From the NCBI GenBank assembly GCA_902797895.1, contig CADBUS010000094.1:1-14871 (forward strand): a stretch of 14,871 nucleotides of DNA, written 5' to 3'. Source of the stretch: an uncultured Bacteroidia bacterium (GTDB lineage: Bacteria > Bacteroidota > Bacteroidia > Bacteroidales > UBA932). The translations under genes were made by a program, and so were the position numbers. Of the stretch, positions 7,889 through 14,855 are shown piece by piece. The notes under the pieces were generated by a model that ran no database searches, was not told the DNA's origin, and saw only the letters and a program-made list of their open reading frames with translations. Numbering within the stretch: position 1 is the first letter of the stretch; each line of letters opens with the position of its first letter.

Positions 7889-9649
7889 ATGGATTCAAAT
7901 AACAGAGAGAAACAGTGGATACTCAGAGAGTCTGGCAACCCTATCTGTACCAGAGAGCTTGTTCAAGATTTAGGTATAGATGAGGTGCTGGCTAATCTTT
8001 TGGTTCAAAGGGGCATAAAGAATCAAGACAAGGCAAGGGAGTTCTTCTCTCCCAAACTGAATATGCTGCACGATCCATTCCTTATGAAGGATATGGACAA
8101 GGCGGTTGATAGGATTCACAAGGCCATCAGAACCAACGAGAAGATTCTTATTTATGGAGATTATGATGTGGACGGAACCTCTGCGGTCTCTTTGGTTTTC
8201 TCATTTTTGCGCACTCTTACCAACAATTTGGACTACTATATTCCGGATAGGTATGATGAGGGGTATGGCATTTCAATGAATGGGGTTGATTGGGCAAAAA
8301 AGCATAATTGCACACTTATAATTGCCTTGGATTGTGGAATTAAGGAGCATTTGGCTGTGGAATATGCCGCCAAGCTGGGGATAGATTTCATAATCTGCGA
8401 CCATCATCTGCCGGGGGGAGAGCTTCCGCCGGCGGTAGCAACTCTTGATCCGAGGCGTGAAGATTGCTCATATCCATACGACGATCTCTCCGGATGCGGA
8501 GTGGGATTCAAGTTGGTGCAGGCTTACGCTCTCCATTTCAACATACCTTTTGAGAGGATATATCCGCTCTTAGATCTTGTGGCTGTGAGTATTGCGGCAG
8601 ATTTGGTATCGGTTACCGGAGAGAACAGAGTGCTTGCACACTTTGGTCTTAAAATTCTGAATGAATCTCCGCGCAAGGGGTTGCTCTCTATGATAAAGCT
8701 CTCCGGCCTTGAGAATCACAGGATTACGATAGATGATATAGTATTCAAGATAGCTCCAAGAATAAATGCGGCCGGCAGAATGGAGAGCGGGCGTATGGCC
8801 GTAGATTTGCTTACATCTGAGAATATAGGTGATGCTCAGCGCATAGGCAAGGCCATTAACGATCACAACAACGAGCGTAAGAATATAGATCGCAAAATTA
8901 CCCAGGAGGCAATTCAGATGGTGCGCGAGTGGCCCGATTTTACGCATCTGAACTCTATAGTTGTATATAATCCCGATTGGAGCAAGGGAGTTGTGGGTAT
9001 TGTGGCAAGCCGCCTTGTGGAGGCTTACTATCGCCCTACAATAGTGCTAACCAAGTCGTCAAATGGCTTTATATCAGGCTCTGCCAGAAGTATTGCCGGT
9101 TTTGATTTGTATGAGGCGATAGGGGCTTGTTCAGATTTGCTTATAAACTTTGGCGGCCACACATACGCAGCCGGTCTTACTATGAGGGAGGAGAATATAG
9201 AGAGGTTCAAAGCGCGGTTTGAGGAGGTTGTAAAATCCAAAATTACAAAGGAGATATTAACACCTATTATAAATATAGATGCCTTTTTGGAGTTTAGGCA
9301 GATAACCCCTAAATTCTTCCGTCTGCTTAAGATGTTCCAACCATTTGGCCCTGGTAATCAGTCTCCTGTATTTATGACCAAAAGTGTTTATGACAATGGC
9401 AACGGCAGAATAGTGGGCTCTACCACAACCAGCCGCGGCGCTCACCTTAAATTGGAACTTATTCAGGAGGATGCTCCATATCGCGCTGTAAGTGCCATTG
9501 CCTTTAATATGAGCGAATATTTCAACCATCTGGCTGCAGGCGAGCCGGTGGATATTTGCTACACAATAGCGGAAAACTACTATCGCAGTCTTACAAATAT
9601 TCAGCTTAGAATAAAAGATTTACGCGAAGGTAAAGATACCTCCATATAA
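7889..9649 (+). CDS. recJ: Single-stranded-DNA-specific 5'-3' exonuclease RecJ
   Basis: 586 residues, normal for RecJ. Degrades single-stranded DNA 5' to 3' in RecF-pathway recombination and mismatch or base-excision repair, using Mn/Mg ions. DHH-domain motifs: I is DYDVDGTSA (91-99), II is ALDCG (D148), III is DHHLP (171-175), IV is in LLDLVAVSIAADLV (D229). The linker includes RINAAGRM (291-298). The DHHA1 domain contains SGSARS (396-401) and GGHTYAAGL (422-430), and a C-terminal OB-like part follows (about 455-575). It is divergent from lysS and convergent with aroK. Its stop codon lies within a perfect 20-bp inverted repeat. The start is supported by the homologous N-terminus and by the -7 box just upstream. 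Confidence 0.96.
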   Translation: MDSNNREKQWILRESGNPICTRELVQDLGIDEVLANLLVQRGIKNQDKAREFFSPKLNMLHDPFLMKDMDKAVDRIHKAIRTNEKILIYGDYDVDGTSAVSLVFSFLRTLTNNLDYYIPDRYDEGYGISMNGVDWAKKHNCTLIIALDCGIKEHLAVEYAAKLGIDFIICDHHLPGGELPPAVATLDPRREDCSYPYDDLSGCGVGFKLVQAYALHFNIPFERIYPLLDLVAVSIAADLVSVTGENRVLAHFGLKILNESPRKGLLSMIKLSGLENHRITIDDIVFKIAPRINAAGRMESGRMAVDLLTSENIGDAQRIGKAINDHNNERKNIDRKITQEAIQMVREWPDFTHLNSIVVYNPDWSKGVVGIVASRLVEAYYRPTIVLTKSSNGFISGSARSIAGFDLYEAIGACSDLLINFGGHTYAAGLTMREENIERFKARFEEVVKSKITKEILTPIINIDAFLEFRQITPKFFRLLKMFQPFGPGNQSPVFMTKSVYDNGNGRIVGSTTTSRGAHLKLELIQEDAPYRAVSAIAFNMSEYFNHLAAGEPVDICYTIAENYYRSLTNIQLRIKDLREGKDTSI

Positions 9650-9681
9650 GCCGTTGCATTAGCAACGGCTTATATGGAGGT
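9638..9681 (+). terminator. Perfect 20-bp hairpin at the recJ 3' end (terminator-like, no T tract)
   Basis: Left arm 9638-9657 and right arm 9662-9681 are perfect reverse complements across a 4-base loop ATTA. The recJ stop codon TAA (9647-9649) is inside the left arm. There is no run of T after the right arm (the next bases are GCTATCCC), so it is not a classical intrinsic terminator; it could still end transcription or protect the recJ mRNA end. Because the arms are identical over 20 bases it may also be a recent inverted duplication. Confidence 0.6.
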
Positions 9682-9720
9682 GCTATCCCGCAGCCGCCGC
9701 ACAAACTGTCCTCTATCCCT

Positions 9721-9849
9721 CTATCGCCGCACTTTAAGTTTTTAAGCTGATGGCTTCAGCTTAAAAACCGGCTCTTTAACCCCCCAGCTGCTACGCAGCA
9801 GCCCCCAAGGGGGCATACGGCCCTTTCAGGGCCGGGCAGCAAAGCTGCC
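9721..9849 (+). repeat. Multi-hairpin structured element, copy 1
   Basis: Successive perfect stems fill the recJ-aroK gap: H1 9738-9750/9756-9768 (13 bp, loop TGGCT); H2 9787-9791/9795-9799 (GCTGC, loop TAC); H3 9801-9806/9809-9814 (GCCCCC, AA spacer); H4 9819-9824/9828-9833 (GGCCCT, loop TTC); H5 9835-9840/9844-9849 (GGCAGC, loop AAA). The linker CTCTTTAAC (9772-9780) lies between H1 and H2. Copy 2 (13378-13484, minus) has the same order, linker and H4/H5 loops with different stem sequences and lacks H2. H5 ends 6 bases from the aroK stop codon. No ORF is apparent. Confidence 0.75.
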
Positions 9850-9855
9850 TAATAG

Positions 9856-10443
9856 TTACTCCGAATAACTAAGAAGCACCTCTTTAACCACTTGCTCCGG
9901 GGAGAGGGAGGTGGTCTCAATAACGGCTTTTGAAGAGCCGAGATAGAACTTCTCGCGCTCTGCAAGGCTCTTTGTAACAAATTGTAACAGAGCAGATTCT
10001 TGCTCTGCTGCAGAACATTTGGCATTACCCTTTTTAGGCAGCTGCTCAAGAACTCTCTGAATAATAGGCCGTTGCAAAGAGAGACCATCTTTCATTATCC
10101 TTTTGGTTAGCTCCAAAGGGCTGCATTTAAGGTAGATACAAAATGTCTGTTCTGCTATAATCTTGTAAGAGGGTTTATATGTGGGGGTTCCTCCGCCAAG
10201 AGCTATTATTGTGTGAGGGTGGTTGCCGATGGGTAGATTTTTGAGCAGCAGAAGCAGTGTGCTGTGCTCCTGCTCTCTAAAGTACTCTTCTCCTTTTTGG
10301 CTGAATATCTGCGGTATAGAGAGGCCGCAATGCTCCTGTGTGCAACTATCTAAATCTATGAAATTATACCCCTGCCTGCCAAGCAAAGCCCCAATGCTGC
10401 TCTTGCCGCAGCCCATAAAACCGCAGAGAGTTATTATTGCCAT
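9856..10443 (-). CDS. aroK: Shikimate kinase
   Basis: 195 residues, somewhat longer than the usual 170-180. Phosphorylates shikimate at the 3-OH with ATP, step five of the shikimate pathway. The Walker A loop GFMGCGKS is at 8-15, shikimate contacts D32 (FIDLDS) and R56 (FREQE), the GGG loop at 83-85, the lid arginine R125 (LQRP) and the substrate arginine R163 (AEREKFY). The extra length lies at about 130-152, a Lys/Ala/Glu-rich stretch between lid and R163. The ATG directly follows the parC stop codon with no spacer, so translation is probably coupled and the promoter is that of parC. It converges with recJ across the hairpin cluster. Confidence 0.94.
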   Translation of the reverse strand: MAIITLCGFMGCGKSSIGALLGRQGYNFIDLDSCTQEHCGLSIPQIFSQKGEEYFREQEHSTLLLLLKNLPIGNHPHTIIALGGGTPTYKPSYKIIAEQTFCIYLKCSPLELTKRIMKDGLSLQRPIIQRVLEQLPKKGNAKCSAAEQESALLQFVTKSLAEREKFYLGSSKAVIETTSLSPEQVVKEVLLSYSE

Positions 10444-13212
10444 TTAGAATAGGGTAGGCTCTCCGTCTTCATCCTCTGAATAAAGCTCCCCATCGTCAAT
10501 ATCCTCACTATCAGAGTTATTGGTTATATTATCCTCCGGTATATCTCCATCGGGAATATCATCAAAACTATCCATTTGCTCATTCGCCTTCTCCTCAAAC
10601 TCCTCATCTTCCTCCTCAAGTACAGGAGGCTCTATAAGCACAACCTTGGCAACATCAAACTGAGTGATTCTCTTTCCCTTGGCTTTCCAGCCTTTTTCTG
10701 CAATAAAGGTATCTGTTATAATAATCTCGTTGCTGCGCCCCTCGTTCTTGCCGCCAAACTGTATAACTGCCTGTGAGCCTGCTACTCCTGTAATTGCTAC
10801 AAGATATGAGCCGGCCTCCTCGCTAATAAACTTGTTGGCGGTGTTGTTGTTGACCTCAAACTTAAATCTCTTAATGTAATACTTCTGCTGCTCTCCATCG
10901 TAGTAAATGGCGGCATAAACCCTGTTGGGATCAAACCTCTCTATCTTTACGAGATTATTGTTGTAGTGGTTGTTTGTATCCTGATTTGTAGTAGAGTAGG
11001 TGCCATCGGAATATACTGCAAGAATTCTCTCCTCATCTTTGAAACGCCCCAAATATACTCCGCGCCTATCCTCATTCAAGCGATTTACATCCTTGTCAAA
11101 CCAGAGTGGCTTGTCTCCTATTGTGGAGATACCTTTTGAACGCAACTGTACCTTGCTGATAGTATATTTTGTGAGTATGTTGCCCCTGCTCGCCTTTCCT
11201 TTAACAGCCAAATCTGCAAAGTTGTAATCAAAGATAAGTTTCTTAATTTTAGGCTCTTTGCGTAGCATAACCTTTATGGTTTCTGCCTCTCCGTTGTTGT
11301 TGGCGGTAAACCAGAGCACTTTGGAATCCGGTGTTCCCATTGTGAGGTCATACCACTTGTCTTTGGTAACAGAGGTTACAAAAAAGCGCTTAACATAGTT
11401 GAGCCTGCTCTTGCCGTCTTTATAAACAGCGTTGTAAATAGTTCTGGTATTGTTCTTTGCAAACACAGAGGCAAAGATTATATTCTTGCCCACAAAGCTC
11501 TTGTCTGAAATTTTTGTAACAATATATTTTCCGTTTTCAAGGAAAACTATAATGTCATCAATATCCGAGCAGTTGCAAATAAACTCGGCATTCTCATCTT
11601 TTTTAAGATCCATTCCCACAAAGCCCTCCTTGTAATTCACATAGAGCTTGGCATTTGCAGCAACAACCTTGGTGGCCTGAATTGTCTCAAGATTGGCTAT
11701 TTCCGTTCTGCGAGGGAACTTGTCTCCATACTTCTCCTTCAATGCCAAGAAGTAATCTATTGTTACCTGTGTCAGATTTTTGAGACTCTTGTGTACCCTC
11801 TTTATATCTGCCTCAACAGCAGCAATTTTTGTATTGCACTCCTTTATATCAAAGCGAGAAATTTTTCTAACAGGCTTCTCCACAAGTTTCAGCACATCAT
11901 CGCGAGTAACCTCTTGATGCAATTTGGTCTCATACTTTTTGAGCTCCTTGTGAATGTCGTTAACCTGTGCATCCCAATCCTTGCTCTTTTTCTCCTCCAA
12001 CAACTTATATTTGCCCTCCTCAAAGAATATCTTTTCTAAAGAGAGGGAGTGCCAATTCATTTCGAGTTCGCTCAACTTTATCTCAAGCTCCTGTTTGAGC
12101 AGCTCCTTGGTCCTTAGGGCAGAGTCTATAAGTACCTCAGATACAGTTAAAAAGTGAGGCTTGTTATCTTTTATTACGCAGGTGTTGGGGTTGATTGAAA
12201 TCTGGCAGGCGGTAAAGGCATAGAGCGCATCTATTGTTTTGTCTGGCGATTCTCCTGCATCCGGAGTAATTACAATCTCTACATTTTTGGAAGAGAGCTC
12301 CTCCACCTTGCGTATCTTAATCTTCTTCTTCTCGTGGGCATATTGTATGCTCTTGAGTATGTCGTCTGATGTTTTGCCGTATGGGAGTTCTGTAACTTTG
12401 AGAGTCTTTTTATCGGTCTTTACTATCTTGGCTCTCACAATAATACGGCCGCCTCTCTTGCCATCGTTATACTTGCTTACATCCATTATCCCACCGAGCG
12501 GAAAATCGGGATAGAGCTGAAATTCCTCCCCTTTGAGGTAGGCTACAGCCGCATCTATAAGCTCATTGAAATTGTGCGGCAGTATCTTGCAGTTAAGGCC
12601 TACCGCAATACCTTCCGTACCCTGATGAAGCACCAAAGGGAACTTAACAGGCAGAGTTACAGGCTCTTTCTTGCGCCCATCGTAGGAGTTCATCCATTGG
12701 GTTGTCTTTGGGTTAAAGAGCACATCTATTGCAAAACTGCTGAGTCTGCCCTCAATATATCTGGCAGAGGCGGCCTCATCTCCAGTTATTATGTTGCCCC
12801 AGTTTCCCTGACAATCTATCAGCAACCGCTTCTGCCCCATCTGAACAAGCGCATCCTTTATTGAGGCGTCTCCGTGCGGATGGTATTTCATTGTCTCACC
12901 CACAATGGTTGCAACCTTTATAAGCGAGCCATCGTGTATTGTTCTCATTGCGTGCAGAATACGCCTTTGTACCGGCTTTAGGCCATCCTCAATGTGAGGC
13001 ACTGCCCTGTCTAAAATTACATCAGAAGCATAATCAAGAAACCAGTTTTTATACATTCCCGCAAGGCGGAAACTATTCTCCCCATCCCTTATCAGCTTGC
13101 TCCAACGCCCGTCTCCCTCCAATTCATTGGTCTCATTTGCCCCAAATTCCAATTCGGAATCATCTTCGGCATACTCATCTTTTAAGAAATCGTCCCTCTC
13201 ATTATCTATCAT
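10444..13212 (-). CDS. parC: Type IIA topoisomerase subunit A, probable topoisomerase IV ParC
   Basis: 922 residues. The breakage-reunion subunit of a type IIA topoisomerase cuts and rejoins DNA to decatenate chromosomes. After an acidic N-terminus (1-35) the winged-helix domain shows GLKPVQRRIL (77-86), HPHGDASIKDAL (111-122) and catalytic Y152 next to R151 in ASARYIEGRL. The tower and a Lys/Glu-rich coiled-coil region follow (about 390-500), then a long C-terminal beta region and a strongly acidic tail (about 860-922, ending GEPTLF). The canonical GyrA box QRRGGKG is absent, favouring ParC over GyrA and matching the long ParC-type proteins of Bacteroidota. The ATP-binding partner ParE is not in the window. 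A good promoter precedes it (13268-13299) and aroK abuts its stop. The ParC rather than GyrA label is an inference from the missing box. Confidence 0.9.
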   Translation of the reverse strand: MIDNERDDFLKDEYAEDDSELEFGANETNELEGDGRWSKLIRDGENSFRLAGMYKNWFLDYASDVILDRAVPHIEDGLKPVQRRILHAMRTIHDGSLIKVATIVGETMKYHPHGDASIKDALVQMGQKRLLIDCQGNWGNIITGDEAASARYIEGRLSSFAIDVLFNPKTTQWMNSYDGRKKEPVTLPVKFPLVLHQGTEGIAVGLNCKILPHNFNELIDAAVAYLKGEEFQLYPDFPLGGIMDVSKYNDGKRGGRIIVRAKIVKTDKKTLKVTELPYGKTSDDILKSIQYAHEKKKIKIRKVEELSSKNVEIVITPDAGESPDKTIDALYAFTACQISINPNTCVIKDNKPHFLTVSEVLIDSALRTKELLKQELEIKLSELEMNWHSLSLEKIFFEEGKYKLLEEKKSKDWDAQVNDIHKELKKYETKLHQEVTRDDVLKLVEKPVRKISRFDIKECNTKIAAVEADIKRVHKSLKNLTQVTIDYFLALKEKYGDKFPRRTEIANLETIQATKVVAANAKLYVNYKEGFVGMDLKKDENAEFICNCSDIDDIIVFLENGKYIVTKISDKSFVGKNIIFASVFAKNNTRTIYNAVYKDGKSRLNYVKRFFVTSVTKDKWYDLTMGTPDSKVLWFTANNNGEAETIKVMLRKEPKIKKLIFDYNFADLAVKGKASRGNILTKYTISKVQLRSKGISTIGDKPLWFDKDVNRLNEDRRGVYLGRFKDEERILAVYSDGTYSTTNQDTNNHYNNNLVKIERFDPNRVYAAIYYDGEQQKYYIKRFKFEVNNNTANKFISEEAGSYLVAITGVAGSQAVIQFGGKNEGRSNEIIITDTFIAEKGWKAKGKRITQFDVAKVVLIEPPVLEEEDEEFEEKANEQMDSFDDIPDGDIPEDNITNNSDSEDIDDGELYSEDEDGEPTLF

Positions 13213-13267
13213 ATCTGTGTGGTATTGTAAAGTCTGTTTTTCTCCGCGATAGATCAGCTATCAGCCA

Positions 13268-13299
13268 CAAATCTAACTCAAAAAAACGAAAAGTTCAAA
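13268..13299 (-). promoter_or_regulatory. Bacteroidota-type promoter for parC-aroK
   Basis: On the minus strand TTTG (13299-13296) is followed after exactly 20 bases by TAGATTTG (13275-13268), a full match to TAnnTTTG. Transcription would start near 13261-13264, leaving a leader of about 50 bases before the ATG at 13212. The upstream TTTG overlaps the inverted repeat AAACCAA/TTGGTTT (13297-13317), which might be an operator or chance. Confidence 0.65.
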
Positions 13300-13377
13300 C
13301 CAAGCCTCTTTTGGTTTCACGTGTAAGGCTCCTTACGGCAGCAGTCCCTATCCTTGACTACGTGCGTTGGCTTTTCT

Positions 13378-13484
13378 GCCGCTTTGGCGGCCGGCCACGA
13401 AGTAGCCGTTATCCCCTTGAGGGGTGCAGGGGTGTTAAAGAGTTGCTTGCTCGGCATAAACCGAGCAAGCTTAATGTGCGATAG
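13378..13484 (-). repeat. Multi-hairpin structured element, copy 2
   Basis: Read on the minus strand: CTATCGC start (13484-13478), TTAAG, H1 GCTTGCTCGG/CCGAGCAAGC (13470-13461 and 13454-13445, 10 bp, loop TTTATG), linker CTCTTTAAC (13442-13434), H3 CCCC/GGGG (13424-13421 and 13416-13413, loop TCAA), H4 GGCTAC/GTGGCC with one T-G pair (13407-13402 and 13398-13393, loop TTC), H5 GCCGC/GCGGC (13391-13387 and 13382-13378, loop CAAA). The order, linker and loops match copy 1 while the stems differ. It lies between the DUF1016 gene stop and the parC promoter. Confidence 0.75.
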
Positions 13485-13506
13485 CTTAGTGCTATTGCCT
13501 CCCGCG

Positions 13507-13563
13507 GCTGGGGCTGTGCTGCTCTGCTCTGCTCTGTCATTCTGAGCGCAGTGAAGAATCTAT
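13507..13563. repeat. Dispersed intergenic repeat, copy B
   Basis: 57 bases matching copy A (5313-5351 and 5361-5388) with 3 differences in total, starting GCTGGGGCTGTGCTGCT and ending GAAGAATCTAT. The middle is a 5-base tandem unit TGCTC repeated three times (13524-13535 region). It begins 21 bases past the stop codon of the DUF1016 gene and does not enter that gene, unlike copy A, which overlaps its neighbour. Confidence 0.85.
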
Positions 13564-13584
13564 AAGGCGTTAATTTAAGGGCGT

Positions 13585-14631
13585 TCAATATGAATTATCA
13601 AGTAATAAATTCAATTGAGCTTGAAGCTCCTCACGATTAGGAAGGTAAAGTTGATAACGCGCTGCAAAAAGCTGATTATCTATACCTTGAAGAGCATATT
13701 CCATCAATAACTCATCTTTTTTGGCACCTAATACAATACCCACCGGAGGATTATCGTCTGGTGGGCAAATTTCATTCTTGAAGTAATTCAGATAGAGATT
13801 CATTTGACCTATATCTCCGTGCTTTATTTCAGCTCGTTTCAAATCAATCAAGACATAACATTTCAAGATGGCATTGTAGAACACTAAATCCACTTTAAAA
13901 CGTCTGTTTCCTATAGGTATGACATACTGACGTCCCATAAATGCGAAACCTCTGCCCAATTCTAACAGAAACTGTTCCATATTGATCTTTAAAGCCTTCT
14001 CTAAATCGGATTCCTTGTACTGTTTACGCTGTGGTATGCCGGTAAACTCTAATATATATGGATCTCGTATAATATCGGCCGGTGACATAACCTGCTGTCC
14101 TTCTTTTGCAAGAGCAAGCACGCCTTTTTTATCTGTACTGAGCGCAAGTCTTTGGAAAAGAGAAGAGTTGATCTGGCGTTTCAGTTCTCTAACTTTCCAG
14201 CCCTCTTTGATGCATTCCTTCATATAGAACTGCATTTCCAAAGGGTCATCGCATTTAATCAGTTCAAAATAATGGCTCCAAGTCAATTGGTGAGACAGCG
14301 TCTCACTTTTTGGAAAAGTCAGATAAAGCTTACGCATATAAATAAGGTTGGAGCGACTGAATCCTTTGCCTCTCAGGCGTGTTAAATCCTTGGCAAGGTT
14401 TGTAATAAGCTGTTCTCCATACTTTGCTTTTGTCTTTCCTTCTTGCTCAAACTCAACGATATATCTGCCAGTCTGCCAGTTGGCATTTAAAAGCTCTGTA
14501 TTTACGGCAATCGCAGCCTTTCCTTTTGCATCCTCCCACGTATCAGAAATAAGTGAGACAAGTCTCACATATTCAGGATCGTTGATTTGTAGTTGACCTG
14601 ATGTTATTTTTATTAGACAGTCATTCTTCAT
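13585..14631 (-). CDS. DUF1016/YhcG-family PD-(D/E)xK nuclease domain protein
   Basis: 348 residues. The N-terminal DUF1016 region (about 22-165) has the typical segments around NWQTGRYIVEFEQEG (51-65), LIYMRKLYLTFP (96-107), LTWSHYFELI (116-125) and GWKVRELKRQI (144-154). The C-terminal nuclease-like domain (about 185-335) has RFKVDLVFYN (244-253, D248), LIDLKRAEIKHGDIGQM (261-277, D263-x-K265 and Q276), the PD-(D/E)xK pattern. The biological role of YhcG proteins is not well settled; they often occur near restriction-modification or other mobile genes. Here it stands alone: no methylase or helicase gene is present and parC follows after a repeat-rich gap. A candidate promoter and a leader hairpin precede it. 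Family call secure, function unknown, horizontal acquisition plausible but not shown. Confidence 0.9.
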   Translation of the reverse strand: MKNDCLIKITSGQLQINDPEYVRLVSLISDTWEDAKGKAAIAVNTELLNANWQTGRYIVEFEQEGKTKAKYGEQLITNLAKDLTRLRGKGFSRSNLIYMRKLYLTFPKSETLSHQLTWSHYFELIKCDDPLEMQFYMKECIKEGWKVRELKRQINSSLFQRLALSTDKKGVLALAKEGQQVMSPADIIRDPYILEFTGIPQRKQYKESDLEKALKINMEQFLLELGRGFAFMGRQYVIPIGNRRFKVDLVFYNAILKCYVLIDLKRAEIKHGDIGQMNLYLNYFKNEICPPDDNPPVGIVLGAKKDELLMEYALQGIDNQLFAARYQLYLPNREELQAQLNLLLDNSY

Positions 14632-14651
14632 ATTTGTTTTGGTTTAAGACA

Positions 14652-14675
14652 ACTTTAGAGGTTATTCTCTAAAGT
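14652..14675 (-). promoter_or_regulatory. Leader hairpin upstream of the DUF1016 gene
   Basis: ACTTTAGAG (14652-14660) and CTCTAAAGT (14667-14675) form a perfect 9-bp stem with a 6-base loop. With the candidate promoter at 14683-14713 the stem would sit at or near the 5' end of the mRNA, about 20 bases before the ATG at 14631. It could stabilise the mRNA or be an operator; the sequence does not decide. Confidence 0.5.
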
Positions 14676-14682
14676 CTTTAAG

Positions 14683-14713
14683 CAAAATTAATTATAAATT
14701 TTGTTTCTGCAAT
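14683..14713 (-). promoter_or_regulatory. Candidate promoter for the DUF1016 gene
   Basis: TAATTTTG (14690-14683, minus) is a full TAnnTTTG match. Nineteen bases upstream is ATTG (14713-14710), three of four bases of the TTTG element. The surroundings are strongly AT-rich. Confidence 0.45.
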
Positions 14714-14807
14714 TATATCTAAAATATGAAATGATATGAATTTTATTAAGTAGAGGATTACCTAAAAGAATAAGAACCGCTCATACAGCAGAGCTAAAAG
14801 AAAAAGT

Positions 14808-14840
14808 TTTGGAAATCTTCAAAACTTTTTCATACCTTTG
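14808..14840 (+). promoter_or_regulatory. Strong Bacteroidota-type promoter at the right edge, with palindrome
   Basis: TTTG (14808-14811), 21 bases, then TACCTTTG (14833-14840), a full match to both boxes. A perfect 12-bp inverted repeat, GAAAAAGTTTTG (14800-14811) and CAAAACTTTTTC (14820-14831), brackets the spacer: its left arm contains the TTTG and its right arm ends one base before the -7 box. The promoter points out of the window, divergent from the DUF1016 gene. Confidence 0.6.
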
Positions 14841-14855
14841 CCACGTGAATTAGTA

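Larger units (their letters stand above)
13213..13584. other. 372-base gene-free gap between the DUF1016 gene and parC
   Basis: No credible gene. From right to left it holds the dispersed repeat copy B (13507-13563), a small hairpin (13481-13485/13491-13495), the multi-hairpin element copy 2 (13378-13484), another hairpin GTAAGG/CCTTAC (13323-13328/13331-13336), an inverted repeat AAACCAA/TTGGTTT (13297-13303/13311-13317) and the parC promoter (13268-13299). The remaining 55 bases are the parC leader, in which I see nothing else. Confidence 0.8.

Noticed and set aside
9738..9768. The 13-bp hairpin as an intrinsic terminator
   Set aside because: The T run is on the 5' arm and the A run on the 3' arm, the reverse of a terminator, and this holds on both strands; there is no T tract after the stem.
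9721..9849. Clustered palindromes as a CRISPR array
   Set aside because: The hairpins differ from each other, and there are no direct repeats with regular spacers and no cas genes.
12939..13484. A 181-residue plus-strand open frame across the parC start and the repeat gap
   Set aside because: It runs antisense through the parC N-terminus, its promoter and the hairpin repeats; the protein is low-complexity with no domain.
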